Shown here piece after piece: positions 1-11,353 of a stretch of DNA of 64,000 nt. Both the position numbers and the translations under genes were made by a program. Numbering within the stretch: the stretch's first letter is position 1; each line of letters begins with the position of its first letter. Source of the DNA: Trichosphaerium sp. ATCC 40318 (taxonomy: Eukaryota > Discosea > Flabellinia > Trichosidae); the NCBI GenBank assembly GCA_038496445.1, contig JALMLS010000093.1, positions 744,001 through 808,000 on the forward strand, in the 5' to 3' direction. The notes beneath the pieces are model-generated. The model was given only the letters and a program-made list of their open reading frames with translations, did no database searches and was not told the DNA's origin.

Positions 1-3000
1 CCCAATCATATGGAAGCTATCAGCAACCCAACTATGGTGGAAATCAGGCAGTCGTACCACAGGTAGGCAACAAAATATAGCTTTCCGTAAAACGTTAATT
101 TGTCCACAAAAGCCGAAACTTTACAAATTCGCGTTCTCATAAGAGCATATTTCTAATGCGTAATGAATATCTCATGATTTTTTTGTAGCCAAACTTCGGT
201 GCAAAACCTCTGCCGCCTCAACAGACGCCGCAGTATGGTAATCCTAGCCCAGTGCCAAATTATGGATCCAGCAACGGACAACTGCAAAGACAACCTAGCT
301 ATGGTTCTAATAACGGACAGCCACCACAAAACTATAATTATCAACCTCCTATTGCTGGTGGCCCAAAACAACCTCTGTATAGATCAAACAGTGGTGGACC
401 ACCTAACCAACCATACCCACAACCAGGGCCACCAAAACAACAATACTCACAACAGCCTGTTGTACCGCACCCACAACCTCTGTATAGGTCAGGCAGTGGC
501 GGACCACCTAATCAACCTTACCCACAACCAGGACCTCACAAACAACCATACCAACAACAACCCGGCGCTGGTCAACAGCAATACATGCCAAAACAACCGC
601 ACCCACAGTCTTTGTATAGGTCAAATAGTGGTGGTCCACCCAAACAACCTTATCCACAGCCAGGATCGCATAAACAAGCATACCCACAGCCAGTGTACAG
701 AGCAAATAGTGGCGGTCCACCTAACCAACCTTACCCACAACCTGGACCTCACAAGCAACCGTACCCACAACCTGGGGCACCAAAACAAATGTACAGAGCT
801 TTAAGTGGAGTTCAACCTTACAGGCAACCGGGGCCTCCAAAAAATAATGCGTATGCCAACCAGCCTCAAGGTCAACCATATGGACGTCCACAGCAAGTGT
901 ACGGGCAACCAAAGCAAGCAATGTTTAGACATGGATCTGGAGGTCAACCTCAACCAGTAATGGCGCCTAAAGGTAACTACCAGCCTGCTCCTAGAGGTAA
1001 TTCTGAAAGCGTTTTTTAATCCCTAAACTCACTCACTCAACAGATTCAGTACTTCGCAGTAGCTCTATGGGGTACCCAAAAGGACCAACACTAGCTAAAC
1101 GACCTCCATTGCGTACCAGTCAATCTGCATTGCAGCTTCCAAAAGGTGGATATGGAAAAATGTCTCCAGCTGCGCTTAACCTAGCACAAGGAGTATGTTG
1201 CATATTATTATTTTCTGCGCAATGTGAAAATTTGCTAATTTTTATGTAAGGGCTACCAACAAAATAGACTACCAAAGCTTGGTGTAATGTACTCGTAATC
1301 AGTTTAACTTAGCATATTAATATTCGTTTAGCCCCAAGCGTGCCTCACCAAGGAATACACCTCCATCATCTGGCCGCAAATCTAGCAATGCGTCATCACC
1401 TGCAAACGTTCGTTAACATTTCTATTTGGTACAGTTTTGTTTACCATACTGACTTGGCTTACCTAGTCATATCGATCATCTGGAAATGGTGTTGTTGTAA
1501 ACAAATCCAATAGCGGCTTACACAACTTCCCTTCATCAACTTTCAAGCCACCATTTGCTCAAAGACTAATTCTACGAAAGAATCGTATAACGAGCATTCC
1601 TTCAAAAATAAACCTCCTTGAGAGAACACTTGAAGAGCTTGACTTAGCTAATAATCTTATTAAAGAGCTTCATCCCAATATAGGTACGTTATACGTGAGA
1701 AAAGAACCATAAAAAAAAAACCTGCACGTGACTTTAAACTTACCTCTTTTTCTTTTCAGGTGTATTATCTAATCTACGTATTCTGTGTCTTGGAAATAAC
1801 AGGTTAAAGGAGCTTCCTTTTGCTATATTCCTTCTCACAAACCTTATCAAAATTGACGCACAACGTAATGAAATTTTGAACATTCCAAAGGATATTGCAA
1901 AGTTGGAACAATTGAGACACCTGAATATGTCTAACAATAAGCTCTTTAAACTCCCTGATTGCGTATGCGATCTAAAGGATATGGAGGAGTTGTTCCTCAG
2001 TCACAACCGTATCAAGAGTCTTCCAGAGAATATAAAAACGCTACCGAATCTAAAGACATTGGATATCGCAAATAACATTATGGGTGCATTCCCTAATGTG
2101 CCAACTATCAAAGATTTATCAATAGGGTTCAACAAAAAGCTTGGAGCCATACCACCAAGCATTGAATCGTTTTCTTTCCTCAAAGTTTTGGACTTCTCTG
2201 GAGTAAACTTGAAGTACGTTCCAAAAAGAAAGGTGATCACTTTTTCTTCACGTGCTAATTTTTTCAAAAGGGAAGTTCCTGCTTTATTGTACAAACTACC
2301 AAAGCTTGTTAAAATTGATTTAAGTCATAATGAACTTACTGGGTTGAGTGCACCTCCAGGAAAAGTCAAATGGAAGGTGTTAAACCTTAGCCACAATGAG
2401 TATGAGTTTACTTAAATACTTTCAACTGACATTTTTTCTTTACAGATTCACAGAGGTCCCTGCAACTTTGTTCAAATTTCTCTCATTGCGAGATCTCAAT
2501 TTGAGCAATAATAAAATTGTCAGCGTGCCAGCAGGTATTAGCGCTTTGCAGCAGTTGAAAGATTTGGATCTGGCTAGCAACAAAATACAGTCCCTTCCAT
2601 ATCAAATTGGTATGTATCTGATCGATTGCCACATAACCTTCATCGTGCTTATTCTTCTTTAGGTGAGATGAGCTCTTTAGATGTAGATATATCCAATAAT
2701 GAATTAAATACAATACCACGTGAAGTTGTAGTAAAAGGAAGTAAGGCTGTAATGAACTTTCTCAGACAACTCAAAGAGAAGGAACCTTGGATGAGAATGA
2801 AGCTTATGTTTGTTGGTCAAGAGTATGTCGGTAAGACATCTCTACAAATCAGTCTATCTTCAAACTACAGTAAAGAGGTACATGTGAGTAACAGCAAACA
2901 ATGAGTCTTACAGGATCTTTAGAAGCACCACATAAGAGAGAGAATTAAAAAAGGCGCAAACTCTGCGAGGAATAAACTTAAAAAGGAGAAAAAGAGCGCT

Positions 3001-6000
3001 TACACACCTACAGAGGATACAATTGCCACGGATGGTATAGATATCAAAGAGGTATTCTTTACGCACTTTGTGCTACATAAATTAACAGGGGTTTTTTGTT
3101 TAGTGGATACCAGCAACTGACTCTGAGTCTCCTCTTCGTTTCTCCACATGGGATTTTGCAGGTCAAGAGGTACCTCTTTTTTGAAGTTTTACTAAAATTT
3201 CTTCTCCTTGCTTCTTGATAATAACTTCTATTTTCGCTTAGGTTTACTACCCAACACATAATTTCTTCCTCACGAATCGTTGTATATACCTTATTGTCTT
3301 TAATCTTGTTGATGAAGAAAATTCTCGGTACAGCACTCTATAGTTAAAAATAGTTGTCCTAATAATGCGTGTAGTGTTGACTATTGGCTTAATACTGTAA
3401 ATGTGCGAACTGATAATTCTCCAGTGTACCTAGTAGGAACACATCGTGATGATAAACGCGTTGATAAAAAGTATTTGGAAGCATTGTGGAAGAAAATGAG
3501 AAAACAGTATCAAATCAAGTTTCCTTTTATTAAAGATTATGTTGCAGTAAGCTGCAAGTCAGGAAAAGGCAAGTATAATAGCTATTAGATCCATAGAATA
3601 TAGTTCTATATAGCTCAAAGCTTGCACAGCTTCATGTTTTCGTGTTGTATTAATTTTTTAAAAGGTATTGAAACTCTTCAACAAAAGCTTGTAAAGACAG
3701 CTCTTGAAGATTCTTCTATGAAAGCTATGGTTCCAAAGAGTTATATTATGCTTGAAAAACGTATATTAACTAACAAACGGACGAACCGAGTACTGAACAT
3801 TCCCGAGTTTAAGTACGTCTTCATTGTTTTCTTCTTCCCCTTTGTAACCTTCGTTTTAGCAAAATTGTTCTTGAGTGTGGTACTGCCAGTGAGGATGTTT
3901 CATCAGCTGTAGAATTCATGAACAACGTACGCTCTTAAACCGTAAAAACAACAAAGATATAATTGTTCTATCCGTATAGGTTGGTATCATTACACATTTC
4001 TCAGATAATAAAGGAGGTCTTCAAGACCTTGTTATTCTTGATCCTCAATGGATGGCTGATCTAATGTCATCTATTATTACTTTAAAACATAATTATGCAT
4101 CAAAAGGTACGTCACTAGGCTGAAGAGACCTACAGTTCTAGATTTTTGTACATTCTTGCCTTCTGTTAGATAACTCATTTTCAGGTATCTTATTGGATAG
4201 TAATCTTCCTCAAATATGGAAGAATTATCCTCCTGAAAAGTATGATGGACTTTTGAGCGTCCTTGAGAAATTTGAGATATCCTTCAGGATAAAAGTAAGT
4301 TTCTTTTAAATAGCTTTCACGTGCGTGTGCTCACACTATTTTTTTAAAGGCAAACAGTCAAGGTGTTGGTCGTAGTATTATACCTAGTCTACTACCAGAT
4401 GAGCTGGGTCAAGATGTAATGAGAAAAGAATGGACTAACCTAACAGATCCAAATGTTTGGGTACGTCTTTTTCTTTTACAACAAAGTACTGACGAGCCTC
4501 AAGGAGCCTATGCAACAAGGACGTATCTATCAGCTTCGTTTTGCACCACACGGTCTCTTTAGTCGCTTGATTGTACGAACGTATCACTTACCAAGCCTTG
4601 ATCCAATCACATATTGGTACGCTCGCGAACTGTTTTTTTTTTGCTATTTGTTCTTATGTATTTTAAAAGGAAATCCGGTATGATTGTAGAACGTAAGCAT
4701 CAACGTGCTTTGCTTGAATTCAATACTTCAAAATTCTTCTTGAAGATTCAAGTAAGGACCAAGAAAGGTGCTGATGGGAAGAGTAGACTGTTGCGCCATT
4801 TGGTAGAAAACGTTGAGACGTTACTCAAAGGTACATGAAATAGATATTAATCAACTTGAAAGTTTGTAAAAAACAAGTATTTGAAACTAATGTTTGTGTT
4901 TTGTAGGATGGTACAAGGCATCTGTTAAAGTTGTTGTACCATACTGGAGAACCTTGAATGAAGATAGAACGACAGTTGTATGGCCTTATGAGGATGTACT
5001 CAATGCTGTTAAGGAAGGCAGAGAAACAATTTCAGCAACACCAAATGTACGTTAGAATTGCATTAAATGTTTTGATTTTTTGCCTTAGTCTGGTGCACCT
5101 GTAACAGTAAAGATTGAAGAAGTTGCGCCAGATATATCATTTGCAGATGTTAAAGAAATCACACTTGACTATAAAGAGATTGTACTCGGTGATAAGGTTG
5201 CAGAAGGTGGCTACGCTGCTCTTCATAAGGTATTTTATTCAGTTTGTTAGTACAGAAATTAACAACTCTTCAGGGAACTTACAAGGGCGAAGAGGTTGCT
5301 GTTAAACTACTTCATGCTATAGGAAGCGATGTAGAAGTATTTCAAGAGCTTCAACATGAGACTTGGGTCATGAGGTAAAACGAGAAACAAGAATACGTTA
5401 TTTTTCTAATCCTTATTGTAGTAAGTTGAAACATGATAATATTGTTGGTCTTCGTGGTATTTGTATTAAACCTTTGTGTATGGTTATGGACTTTTTCCAT
5501 CTTGGTTCTTTAGATAGTCATGTAGGAGAAGATAAAGAAGACCTTGGGTATGTTCATTCGTTGTAAGTATTCAAGAACTAAAATTGTTCTTTAGATGGCC
5601 TTATCGTCTTCGACTTGCTAAAGATATTGCTCATGGTATGGCATACTTACATTCTGAAGATTTACTTCATCGTGATTTAAGATCACCTAATGTACTGGTA
5701 AGTTGTTTTATTCAGTATCCATAAGACTGTGGGGAGGCTAAGTAAACCAACAACATAATTATTTACCTCTTTTTTTGTAGTTGGTTTCCAAAGATGTAGA
5801 TAATAGGATAGTTGCTAAAGTGGCTGATTTTGGTACAGCGGTAGCTGTTGCATCGGCAATGGCCGGTGGTGACTTTAACGAGAGGTATGATCGCTCTTTT
5901 GTCAAAACAAATACACTTTTCGTTGTGAATCATTTAATGCATTATGTACTGATTGTTGCCTTCTACAGATGGACAGCACCAGAAATACTAAGAGAAGATA

Positions 6001-6387
6001 AATATGATCATAAAGTAGACGTTTATAGTTACGCAATAGTGTTATATGTACGTGATTTACAACTCTTTGACAAAAAAAAGTAAACAGCTGTTTTTGACTT
6101 TGATTAAAAATCAACTGAGTCAACTGCAATCAAAATCAGCTTTTGACTTATGTTCTTTCTAGGAGATTTTACAAAAAGGAGCACCTTTCTATGAGTATGA
6201 AAAAGAATTTGAAGGTAAATCAAGGATTGAGTTTGAAGAACGTATTATTGGTGGTATGCGTCCTGGTATACCTTCAGATACACCTAAGGATTATCATGAC
6301 TTGTTGGAAATATGTTGGCAGGATGATAAAACCTCTAGACCTGGATTTATTAAAATAATTGAAATACTTGATAATTTTAAACAATGA
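1..6387 (+). CDS. ROCO-family protein kinase (Pro/Gln-rich repeats, LRR, Roc, COR, kinase), 5' end outside window
   Basis: LRRK-like GTPase-kinase. About 28 exons join in frame to roughly 1,540 residues; the start lies upstream. Order: Pro/Gln/Gly-rich repeats (exons 1-62 and 189-996), low-complexity linker, leucine-rich repeats (1467-2720), Roc GTPase with P-loop GQEYVGKTS (about 2818), switch-II-like WDFAGQE (3146-3169) and base-recognition VGTHRDD (about 3430), COR (3665-5046), and a TKL-type kinase (5089-6387) with the beta-3 lysine in VAVKLL, HRDLRSPNVL, DFG, WTAPEIL and DVYSYAIVLY. Stop TGA is at 6385-6387. Most joins are phase-consistent, for example 2213/2271, 2399/2446 and 4460/4504. 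The intron at 3569-3664 uses a GCAAGT donor. The join of exon 1044 to exon 1332 fits best with donor 1246, which adds a short hydrophobic stretch, so it is uncertain. The family acts in cytoskeletal and membrane signalling; the substrate here is unknown. Confidence 0.93.
360..960 (+). repeat. Imperfect tandem peptide repeats YRSNSGG...QPYPQPG in the ROCO N-terminus
   Basis: Six imperfect units each begin with an aromatic-Arg-x-x-Ser core (YRSNS, YRSGS, YRSNS, YRANS, YRALS, FRHGS). They are followed by GGPPNQPYPQPG-type Pro/Gln runs. The DNA repeats are diverged, so this is a protein-level repeat rather than a fresh microsatellite. Confidence 0.9.
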
Positions 6388-6839
6388 TTGACAACCCCAA
6401 TATATTTTTGTGGAGCCATGTACTTGGAATAATAATAAAAATAAAGTGTATAAAGTACAAAAGTTGAAAAAAACTGCAGTATAGTTGTATCTTAAGCTTC
6501 GTTGGTATCTTATGTAAACTTACAGACAAGTCGTTAGACAAAGGTGAGCACTAATTTGACCTAATGAAGTGCATGTTATTATTAGGTACTAAGATTTGGT
6601 AGTGTAATGTACCGCCTGGCTTACGGCTGTCAACTGTAATCAGCCTAAAAAACCTAATCTCCTCACTCTTTAAATATGTTTTACCAATACCAAGAAACGT
6701 CATGCATGTAAAATGTTTTCATTTAAAACAATTACACAAGGAATAGATACAAATTTTATATAGTTGACATTCTTTATTAATCTTTAGTGCATACCGTTGA
6801 TAAACATTAATATGGTATTACTAGCATTGCTCTACCAAG
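6388..6839. other. Convergent 3' intergenic spacer
   Basis: This lies between the ROCO stop and the minus-strand SPRY gene stop. AATAATAAAAATAAAG (about 6430) resembles a polyadenylation signal for the plus gene. TTTATT near 6772 could serve the minus gene. No coding signal is seen. Confidence 0.6.
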
Positions 6840-7887
6840 TTAGTATTTGGACCAGCAGTTTTTTTGAATAATACTAACGCTTGTAGCTTTGTCTTGCGTA
6901 CATAAACTTACATAAAATTTGTACGAATTGCATCCAGTATCAACTAAATCAAATCCAATAGTCTCTTTCTGGTTTATCAAAAATGATGCACTTTTTTTGT
7001 CCATGTCTAATGTAATGCCACCAACATCTAAAAAGTATCAAAAACTTATGGTATTTTTGAAGGGTAACATAAAGAAACTGATTTGTACCATGTGTTAGTT
7101 TTTCATATTCCATGTCACTTGATTGATAGTAAATTCTTTTATACCATCCATCATATTCAACTGAACACACTCCTAATGCATTTGCTGCAGTCTCATTATT
7201 AGGACATACTCCAAAGGAGATCCATTTCTGTCCTCCTTCTACTCTATTGCTAAAATAAGACAAAATAACAAAACTTGTATGTACTTGAATTCTACATGAT
7301 GAATACCAAAAGAATAGGCACCATTTAGATATATTGTACAATCCCCAGTGCCTAATATTTTAGTAATTTGTTAGAACAATTATTTTAGTATGAACCTACC
7401 TCCAACATTTTGCTTGAACATAACTGTTTGATTGACCTCTGAACAAATTAATTGGGAGTCCATGTTATCTCTTGTAAATTGCCAAGGAACTCGTTCAGAT
7501 AATGTTTTGACAGCTCGTTCCAACGTTTTAACAGATCCTTTCAACATTTTATTTGATTGTTCCAACGTTTTATTTGATTGTTCCAACGTTTTAACAGATC
7601 CTTTCAACGTTTTATTTGATTGTTCCAACGTTTTAACAGATCCTTCCAACGTTTTATTTTTAGCCCAAAGTTTTTCTACCTTCAAATGGCGTCAATAACC
7701 AAGTGTTACCTCAAATACTTATTTAACATACAAGATCTGCCAAATCACGTATAGAAGGCTCCGATTCACGTGTTAAAATAAATGAGAATGACTTTGCCCC
7801 CAACACATCTTCTTCATTTATGGCGAGCGATAACTTATTGTCCCTGAATGAAAGCAACATAGAAAACCCAGATTGCTTAGTTGACAT
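6840..7887 (-). CDS. Coiled-coil and SPRY-domain protein
   Basis: Not assigned to a named gene. Exons read on the minus strand: 7887 to about 7731 (start MSTKQSGFS), 7680 to about 7403, then three short exons to the stop at 6840-6842. They join as ...RDLADL|VEKLWAKNK... The product has a beta-rich N-terminal module, a coiled coil of repeating KTLEQSN/KTLKGSV units, then a SPRY-like domain with KWISFGVCP, GVCSVEYDGW and ITLDMDKK followed by SFLINQKE. About 270 residues in all. SPRY domains are protein-interaction modules, so an adaptor role is likely but inferred. An upstream alternative first exon (8190-8420) encodes a related N-terminus and can splice in the same phase. Convergent with the ROCO gene. 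Confidence 0.72.
7515..7660. repeat. Tandem 21-nt repeat coding the coiled coil
   Basis: Copies of a 21-nt unit (ATTTGATTGTTCCAACGTTT, and a variant with ACAGATCCTTTCAACGTTTT) repeat about seven times. Read on the minus strand, each unit is one heptad of the SPRY protein's coiled coil (KTLEQSN or KTLKGSV). Length polymorphism would change the coil by whole heptads. Confidence 0.8.
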
Positions 7888-7916
7888 TAAAAACAAAATT
7901 TTTTCTCTTTAAAAAG

Positions 7917-8168
7917 CGGACCCACGTTTTTTCCGAATTTTTCGAAAGAAAAAATTCGAAAAAATAGAATTCGATACAAAAACCGAATGCCTATACCCAC
8001 CAATGGATCACTATATGTGAACGAAGGTCGGGTTCTAGTTCCGAGCACAGCGAGGACCCGACCGTATGTGAACCAGGCGCTTTCTAGTTAAGTGGACTGC
8101 CCTAGCTATGCATCTTTCTACACTTTCGAATTTTTGTTTTCGGAAAATTCGGAAAAAACTTTATCCCC
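7917..8168. mobile_element. hAT-like MITE (252 bp) with 8-bp target duplication
   Basis: The ends carry imperfect terminal inverted repeats: GTTTTTTCCGAATTTT on the left (from about 7926) matches the reverse complement of AAAATTCGGAAAAAAC on the right (about 8145-8160). The element is flanked by TTAAAAAG at 7909-7916 and again at 8169-8176, an 8-bp direct repeat as made by hAT transposases. The interior has a long hairpin (GGTCGGGT...ACCCGACC, about 8026-8063). No transposase is encoded, so it is non-autonomous. It sits between the alternative exon (8190-8420) and the first exon of the SPRY gene. Confidence 0.7.
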
Positions 8169-8189
8169 TTAAAAAGTTGTATAACTTAC

Positions 8190-8420
8190 CTCTGATTCGG
8201 CCAGTTTAACCATTTTGAACACTTGCTGGAGCGAACGACACCTTCCTTCGGTCATTTCGACCCCTTCTGAGTCATTTGAAATATTTAAAGAAAATCTGCG
8301 TAGGAGTCCTTTAGCTGTGATGCTCAGACACTCCGATAGCTCTAATGAAAACTCTAGGTCGTTTCTATTGAATGAAAACGTTTGCGTATCTGCCTCTACG
8401 CTATTGTTATCTGCTGCCAT
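8190..8420 (-). CDS. Alternative first exon of the SPRY gene, or relic of a tandem duplicate
   Basis: An ATG-initiated exon (MAADNNSVEADTQ...) of 77 codons ends ...KLAESE|GTAAGT in phase 0. That is the phase needed to join VEKLWAKNK in the SPRY gene. Its second half resembles the N-terminal module encoded at 7731-7887: alternating hydrophobics ending in a VxKLAE helix versus LVEKLW. Either alternative promoters use related first exons, or this is a duplicated first exon cut off by the MITE. Confidence 0.55.
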
Positions 8421-8674
8421 TTATAACGCTGTATGATGTAATAAATATGAAATTGTTTGACACGTGACTACTTTTTTTTAACAGGAACTGACTTCCTGTC
8501 CTGTAGGAAATGTGTAACACAAAAACAGTGTTGACAACCTCACTTGTAGATAATAACGTATCTAATGTACCTCAGAGTTATGAGATTTGTAGCCGTTTAA
8601 GACATGCTAAGCGGTGACTATCTCAAAGCCATTTCCTTGTTGGTCCGTTTATCAAAAAAGCAAAGCTATTGGCA
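8421..8674. promoter_or_regulatory. Divergent intergenic region with a CACGTG box
   Basis: This separates the divergent SPRY-type exon (-) and the F-box gene (+). A CACGTG palindrome occurs about 8461. The position is suitable for a shared bidirectional promoter; no clear TATA box is seen. Confidence 0.4.
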
Positions 8675-9418
8675 ATGATCAACATACAAGCGGACATATT
8701 CACTGGCAAAAACAGAAAGCGTAATAGATTGACTGATCGCACACATGCGATAAGGAAACCTCATGAATGGGAACAAATGTGGGCAGATGAAGAGCTTGCA
8801 AAGGAGTACAAACAGCAAAACAAAAAAGTGAAGCGAGAAAGGAAGAATGACGTTGATTTCCTTCTTGATCTACACAAGAAGCTTGAGTCAGAACGTGCAG
8901 AGATAGCTAACGTGTTTACTGAACATTTAACCGAAAACACTATTGCGTACTTACTTTCTCTTGAAACAACCTTCAAAGACCTTCTAAACAAACAAGACGG
9001 CGAATTTGAGGTTTTTAAGCCTCGAGAGATCATCCACTGTCAAGCCGTTTATCTCGCAGCGTCACTCTACAAGTTGAAGTATACAACGAGTAAAAACCGA
9101 GCTCTATACTCAAGACGTATGAAAAACAACGACACAGTCACTGTCTTCAAAACAGCAACATCAAGAACTCCAAATGTGAGTCTACGTCAACTGACTCAGT
9201 GCTTTTCTCCCAGAAGACAGAGAGTTAAACAAAAAATACTATTCACTGGAACAGATTTTAAGTGTGTTTCTCCTTGTATTCCAAGTGAGATTCTGTTGAA
9301 GATTTTCGTGCATCTGGATCTTATGTATCATGTTCTAGAAGCTTCTATGGTGTGTAAAAGATGGTATTTAGCATCAACAGATAAGTATATGCTTCTTAGA
9401 ATAGCTGGGTTATGTTGA
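8675..9418 (+). CDS. F-box protein, single exon
   Basis: 247 residues. ATG 8675 was chosen as the first methionine in the frame. The N-terminus is basic and helical, rich in Lys/Glu, followed by a charged helical middle. The C-terminal 50 residues fit an F-box: IPSEILLKIFVHLDL, then VCKRWYLAS about residues 200-235. F-box proteins recruit substrates to SCF ubiquitin ligases through Skp1; the target here cannot be told. The F-box is at the C-terminus rather than the usual N-terminus, and there is no recognised substrate-binding repeat. It lacks introns, unlike most neighbours. Confidence 0.65.
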   Translation: MINIQADIFTGKNRKRNRLTDRTHAIRKPHEWEQMWADEELAKEYKQQNKKVKRERKNDVDFLLDLHKKLESERAEIANVFTEHLTENTIAYLLSLETTFKDLLNKQDGEFEVFKPREIIHCQAVYLAASLYKLKYTTSKNRALYSRRMKNNDTVTVFKTATSRTPNVSLRQLTQCFSPRRQRVKQKILFTGTDFKCVSPCIPSEILLKIFVHLDLMYHVLEASMVCKRWYLASTDKYMLLRIAGLC

Positions 9419-9648
9419 CAACGACGAAAAAAAACAACAAAAAAAAATGTACCATAGAAATAGTAAAAGAAAAACTTGCACGCTCTTTGACTGTTTGTGT
9501 AGATAATATAAATCTTTAACGTTCTTTTTTATTGGTCCTTTTGAGCAAAGTAAAGTAATCCACTCTTAAATTGTTCATCTAAGCGGAATCATAAGTACAA
9601 TGGGAAGACCACAAATACAAACAAAGAAAAAAAAAATCAAGATTCATT

Positions 9649-11058
9649 TCAACCGTCAAAATTAAACGTACAAGCTGCAATTGTTATAGCACATCCAGGA
9701 GCAATCCATAACATCCTAGCACCAAGACCTCGCGTGAATGCCCTACAATCACGTGTTAACAATCGAGTATAGGCAAGCATGCTCTCGCAAAGAAATCTGC
9801 ACTTACCTGTAACCTTCTTTGTATACTATATCATTCCAAGCAGCAGTAAAACCGGCATATCTTGTAGCTGACGCCTAAAAAAAAAAGGAAGTACATGTGA
9901 GAAAGACAATTACTCATGTAAAAAAGAAAATAAAAATGATGGAAATCAGCAAACTTACTTTGCTTTGAACTTGAATACGTGTCTTTATAACGTCTAAAGG
10001 ACAAGTAACACCAGCTGCAATAGCACCAGAAACTCCACCACAAACTAATAAATCAAAATTTAGTGAATCACGTGATGTTCCCGTGCTTACATAATTGTAA
10101 CGATAAATGCATTTTGTCAGGTTCAACACCTAAAATCAACAATTAGAAGAACTCGACCCTTTGATCACGTGATAAACAATTAGTATCGTAAATATTATTT
10201 ATTGTACCTTGCCATGCTGAAAAATATTTTTTGCCTAACTCATAACATACAAAGTATATACCAACAAAAGGACCGTACGTCAATACACCAGGAACAAAAC
10301 CCTACAATATCTGTTGAGAGCACGTTTTTTTTTGTTATTTTCACCCAAAAAGAAAAAGAAGTCACGTGATATGTACCCGAAAGAATCCTCTGAATCCCTC
10401 CTCTTTGTAAATGGACCTCATACCATCTATTGTGTTTTTATACTGTCCTGTTTGTAGTCTTTGTTTGACAACGTCCTTTCAATTGATGGTAAACAAACGG
10501 AACAACTTGCAATCAAAAAAAAACTCTTCGAGAAAACTTTTTTAATACTCACCATCGGTGTCCATACTAAAGCACCCATAAATTCGGCTATAAGGCCGGC
10601 TTGAAAATGAACCAATGGTCCTTTCTCCTCAATAGGCACGTTTGGCTGAATATACTTTTTTCCAGCTTCATAGCCAACAAAATACAACGCGTGCGCTGGA
10701 GTAGTGAAAGCAGCAACTGGTGAAGTGTCAAAATGGTGTTTTTGCGCGTCTAAAATGTACCTATGCCAAACCCGCGATAAAACGCTCTGTATCCGTCACT
10801 TTTTGCGATTTTATAGAAAGCATCGACTGTATTCTTGTATACGATGTTGTTTGATCGCTTTTACGTGTTAATGTCACAAAGTGAATAATAAAGTACCTGT
10901 ATCTGCAAATTTGCGCGTATAGTATCAACTGGGTGAACAGCGCCATCAGCAACTAACCCTGAACTCAACATGTAAGTAGACATAGAGACCAGCGTAAAAC
11001 GTGTACCAGCCAAAGCGCCACCAATGAAATGCACTGCAGGTGCATCTTTCTCTGTCAT
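9649..11058 (-). CDS. Mitochondrial carrier family (SLC25) protein
   Basis: An inner-membrane solute carrier of about 300 residues from eight exons. ATG at 11058 (MTEKDAPAVHFIGG). The three tandem carrier repeats are visible through their signature sites: HPVDTIRANLQ in repeat 1, TPMDVVKQRLQTGQ in repeat 2 and CPLDVIKTRIQVQ in repeat 3. Each is followed by a matrix helix segment such as DGYRAFYRGF, EGFRGFFRGF and EGYRAFTRGL. Stop at 9649-9651. Several introns contain CACGTG (9750, 10069, 10163, 10362). The transported substrate is uncertain; the pattern is nearest to the S-adenosylmethionine/SLC25A44-like branch by feel only. Divergent from the bHLH gene. Confidence 0.88.
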
Positions 11059-11353
11059 TTGCCAACGTCAAAGGCTTTCTAATAACGTATTATGATATTT
11101 ACGGACAAAGACGGTATTGTCTATTCTCGTTCACATTTTACAGCTCTACAATTATAGAGCATACATTTATTACTACGCTAAAGTGTTTAGGTAGTACTTG
11201 GTAAGAGAAATTCCGCTGCTTTTCGGTTTTTCTACTTCCCCGTCGTTGCAAACTACGTGCTATATTCACGTGTTGCTTGTGAACTATTAATATAGTTTCT
11301 ATTACCTACAAGCACAAGAGCAGCCTTTAGAGCGCAAAAAGCTTATTTTTCAA
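11059..11353. promoter_or_regulatory. Divergent promoter region, carrier and bHLH genes, with E-box
   Basis: A 295-bp gap between the divergent carrier (-) and bHLH (+) start codons. It contains TTCACGTGTT about 11268. If the neighbouring bHLH factor binds CACGTG, this site would allow autoregulation; that is inference. Confidence 0.45.

Noticed and set aside
199-804. Long plus-strand frame overlapping the ROCO repeats, rich in Asn/His/Thr
   Set aside because: It is the out-of-frame shadow of the Pro/Gln repeat exon; the correct frame joins the upstream and downstream exons in phase.
2001-2294. 97-codon minus-strand frame inside the LRR exons
   Set aside because: Antisense to clear leucine-rich repeats; no splice or start context.
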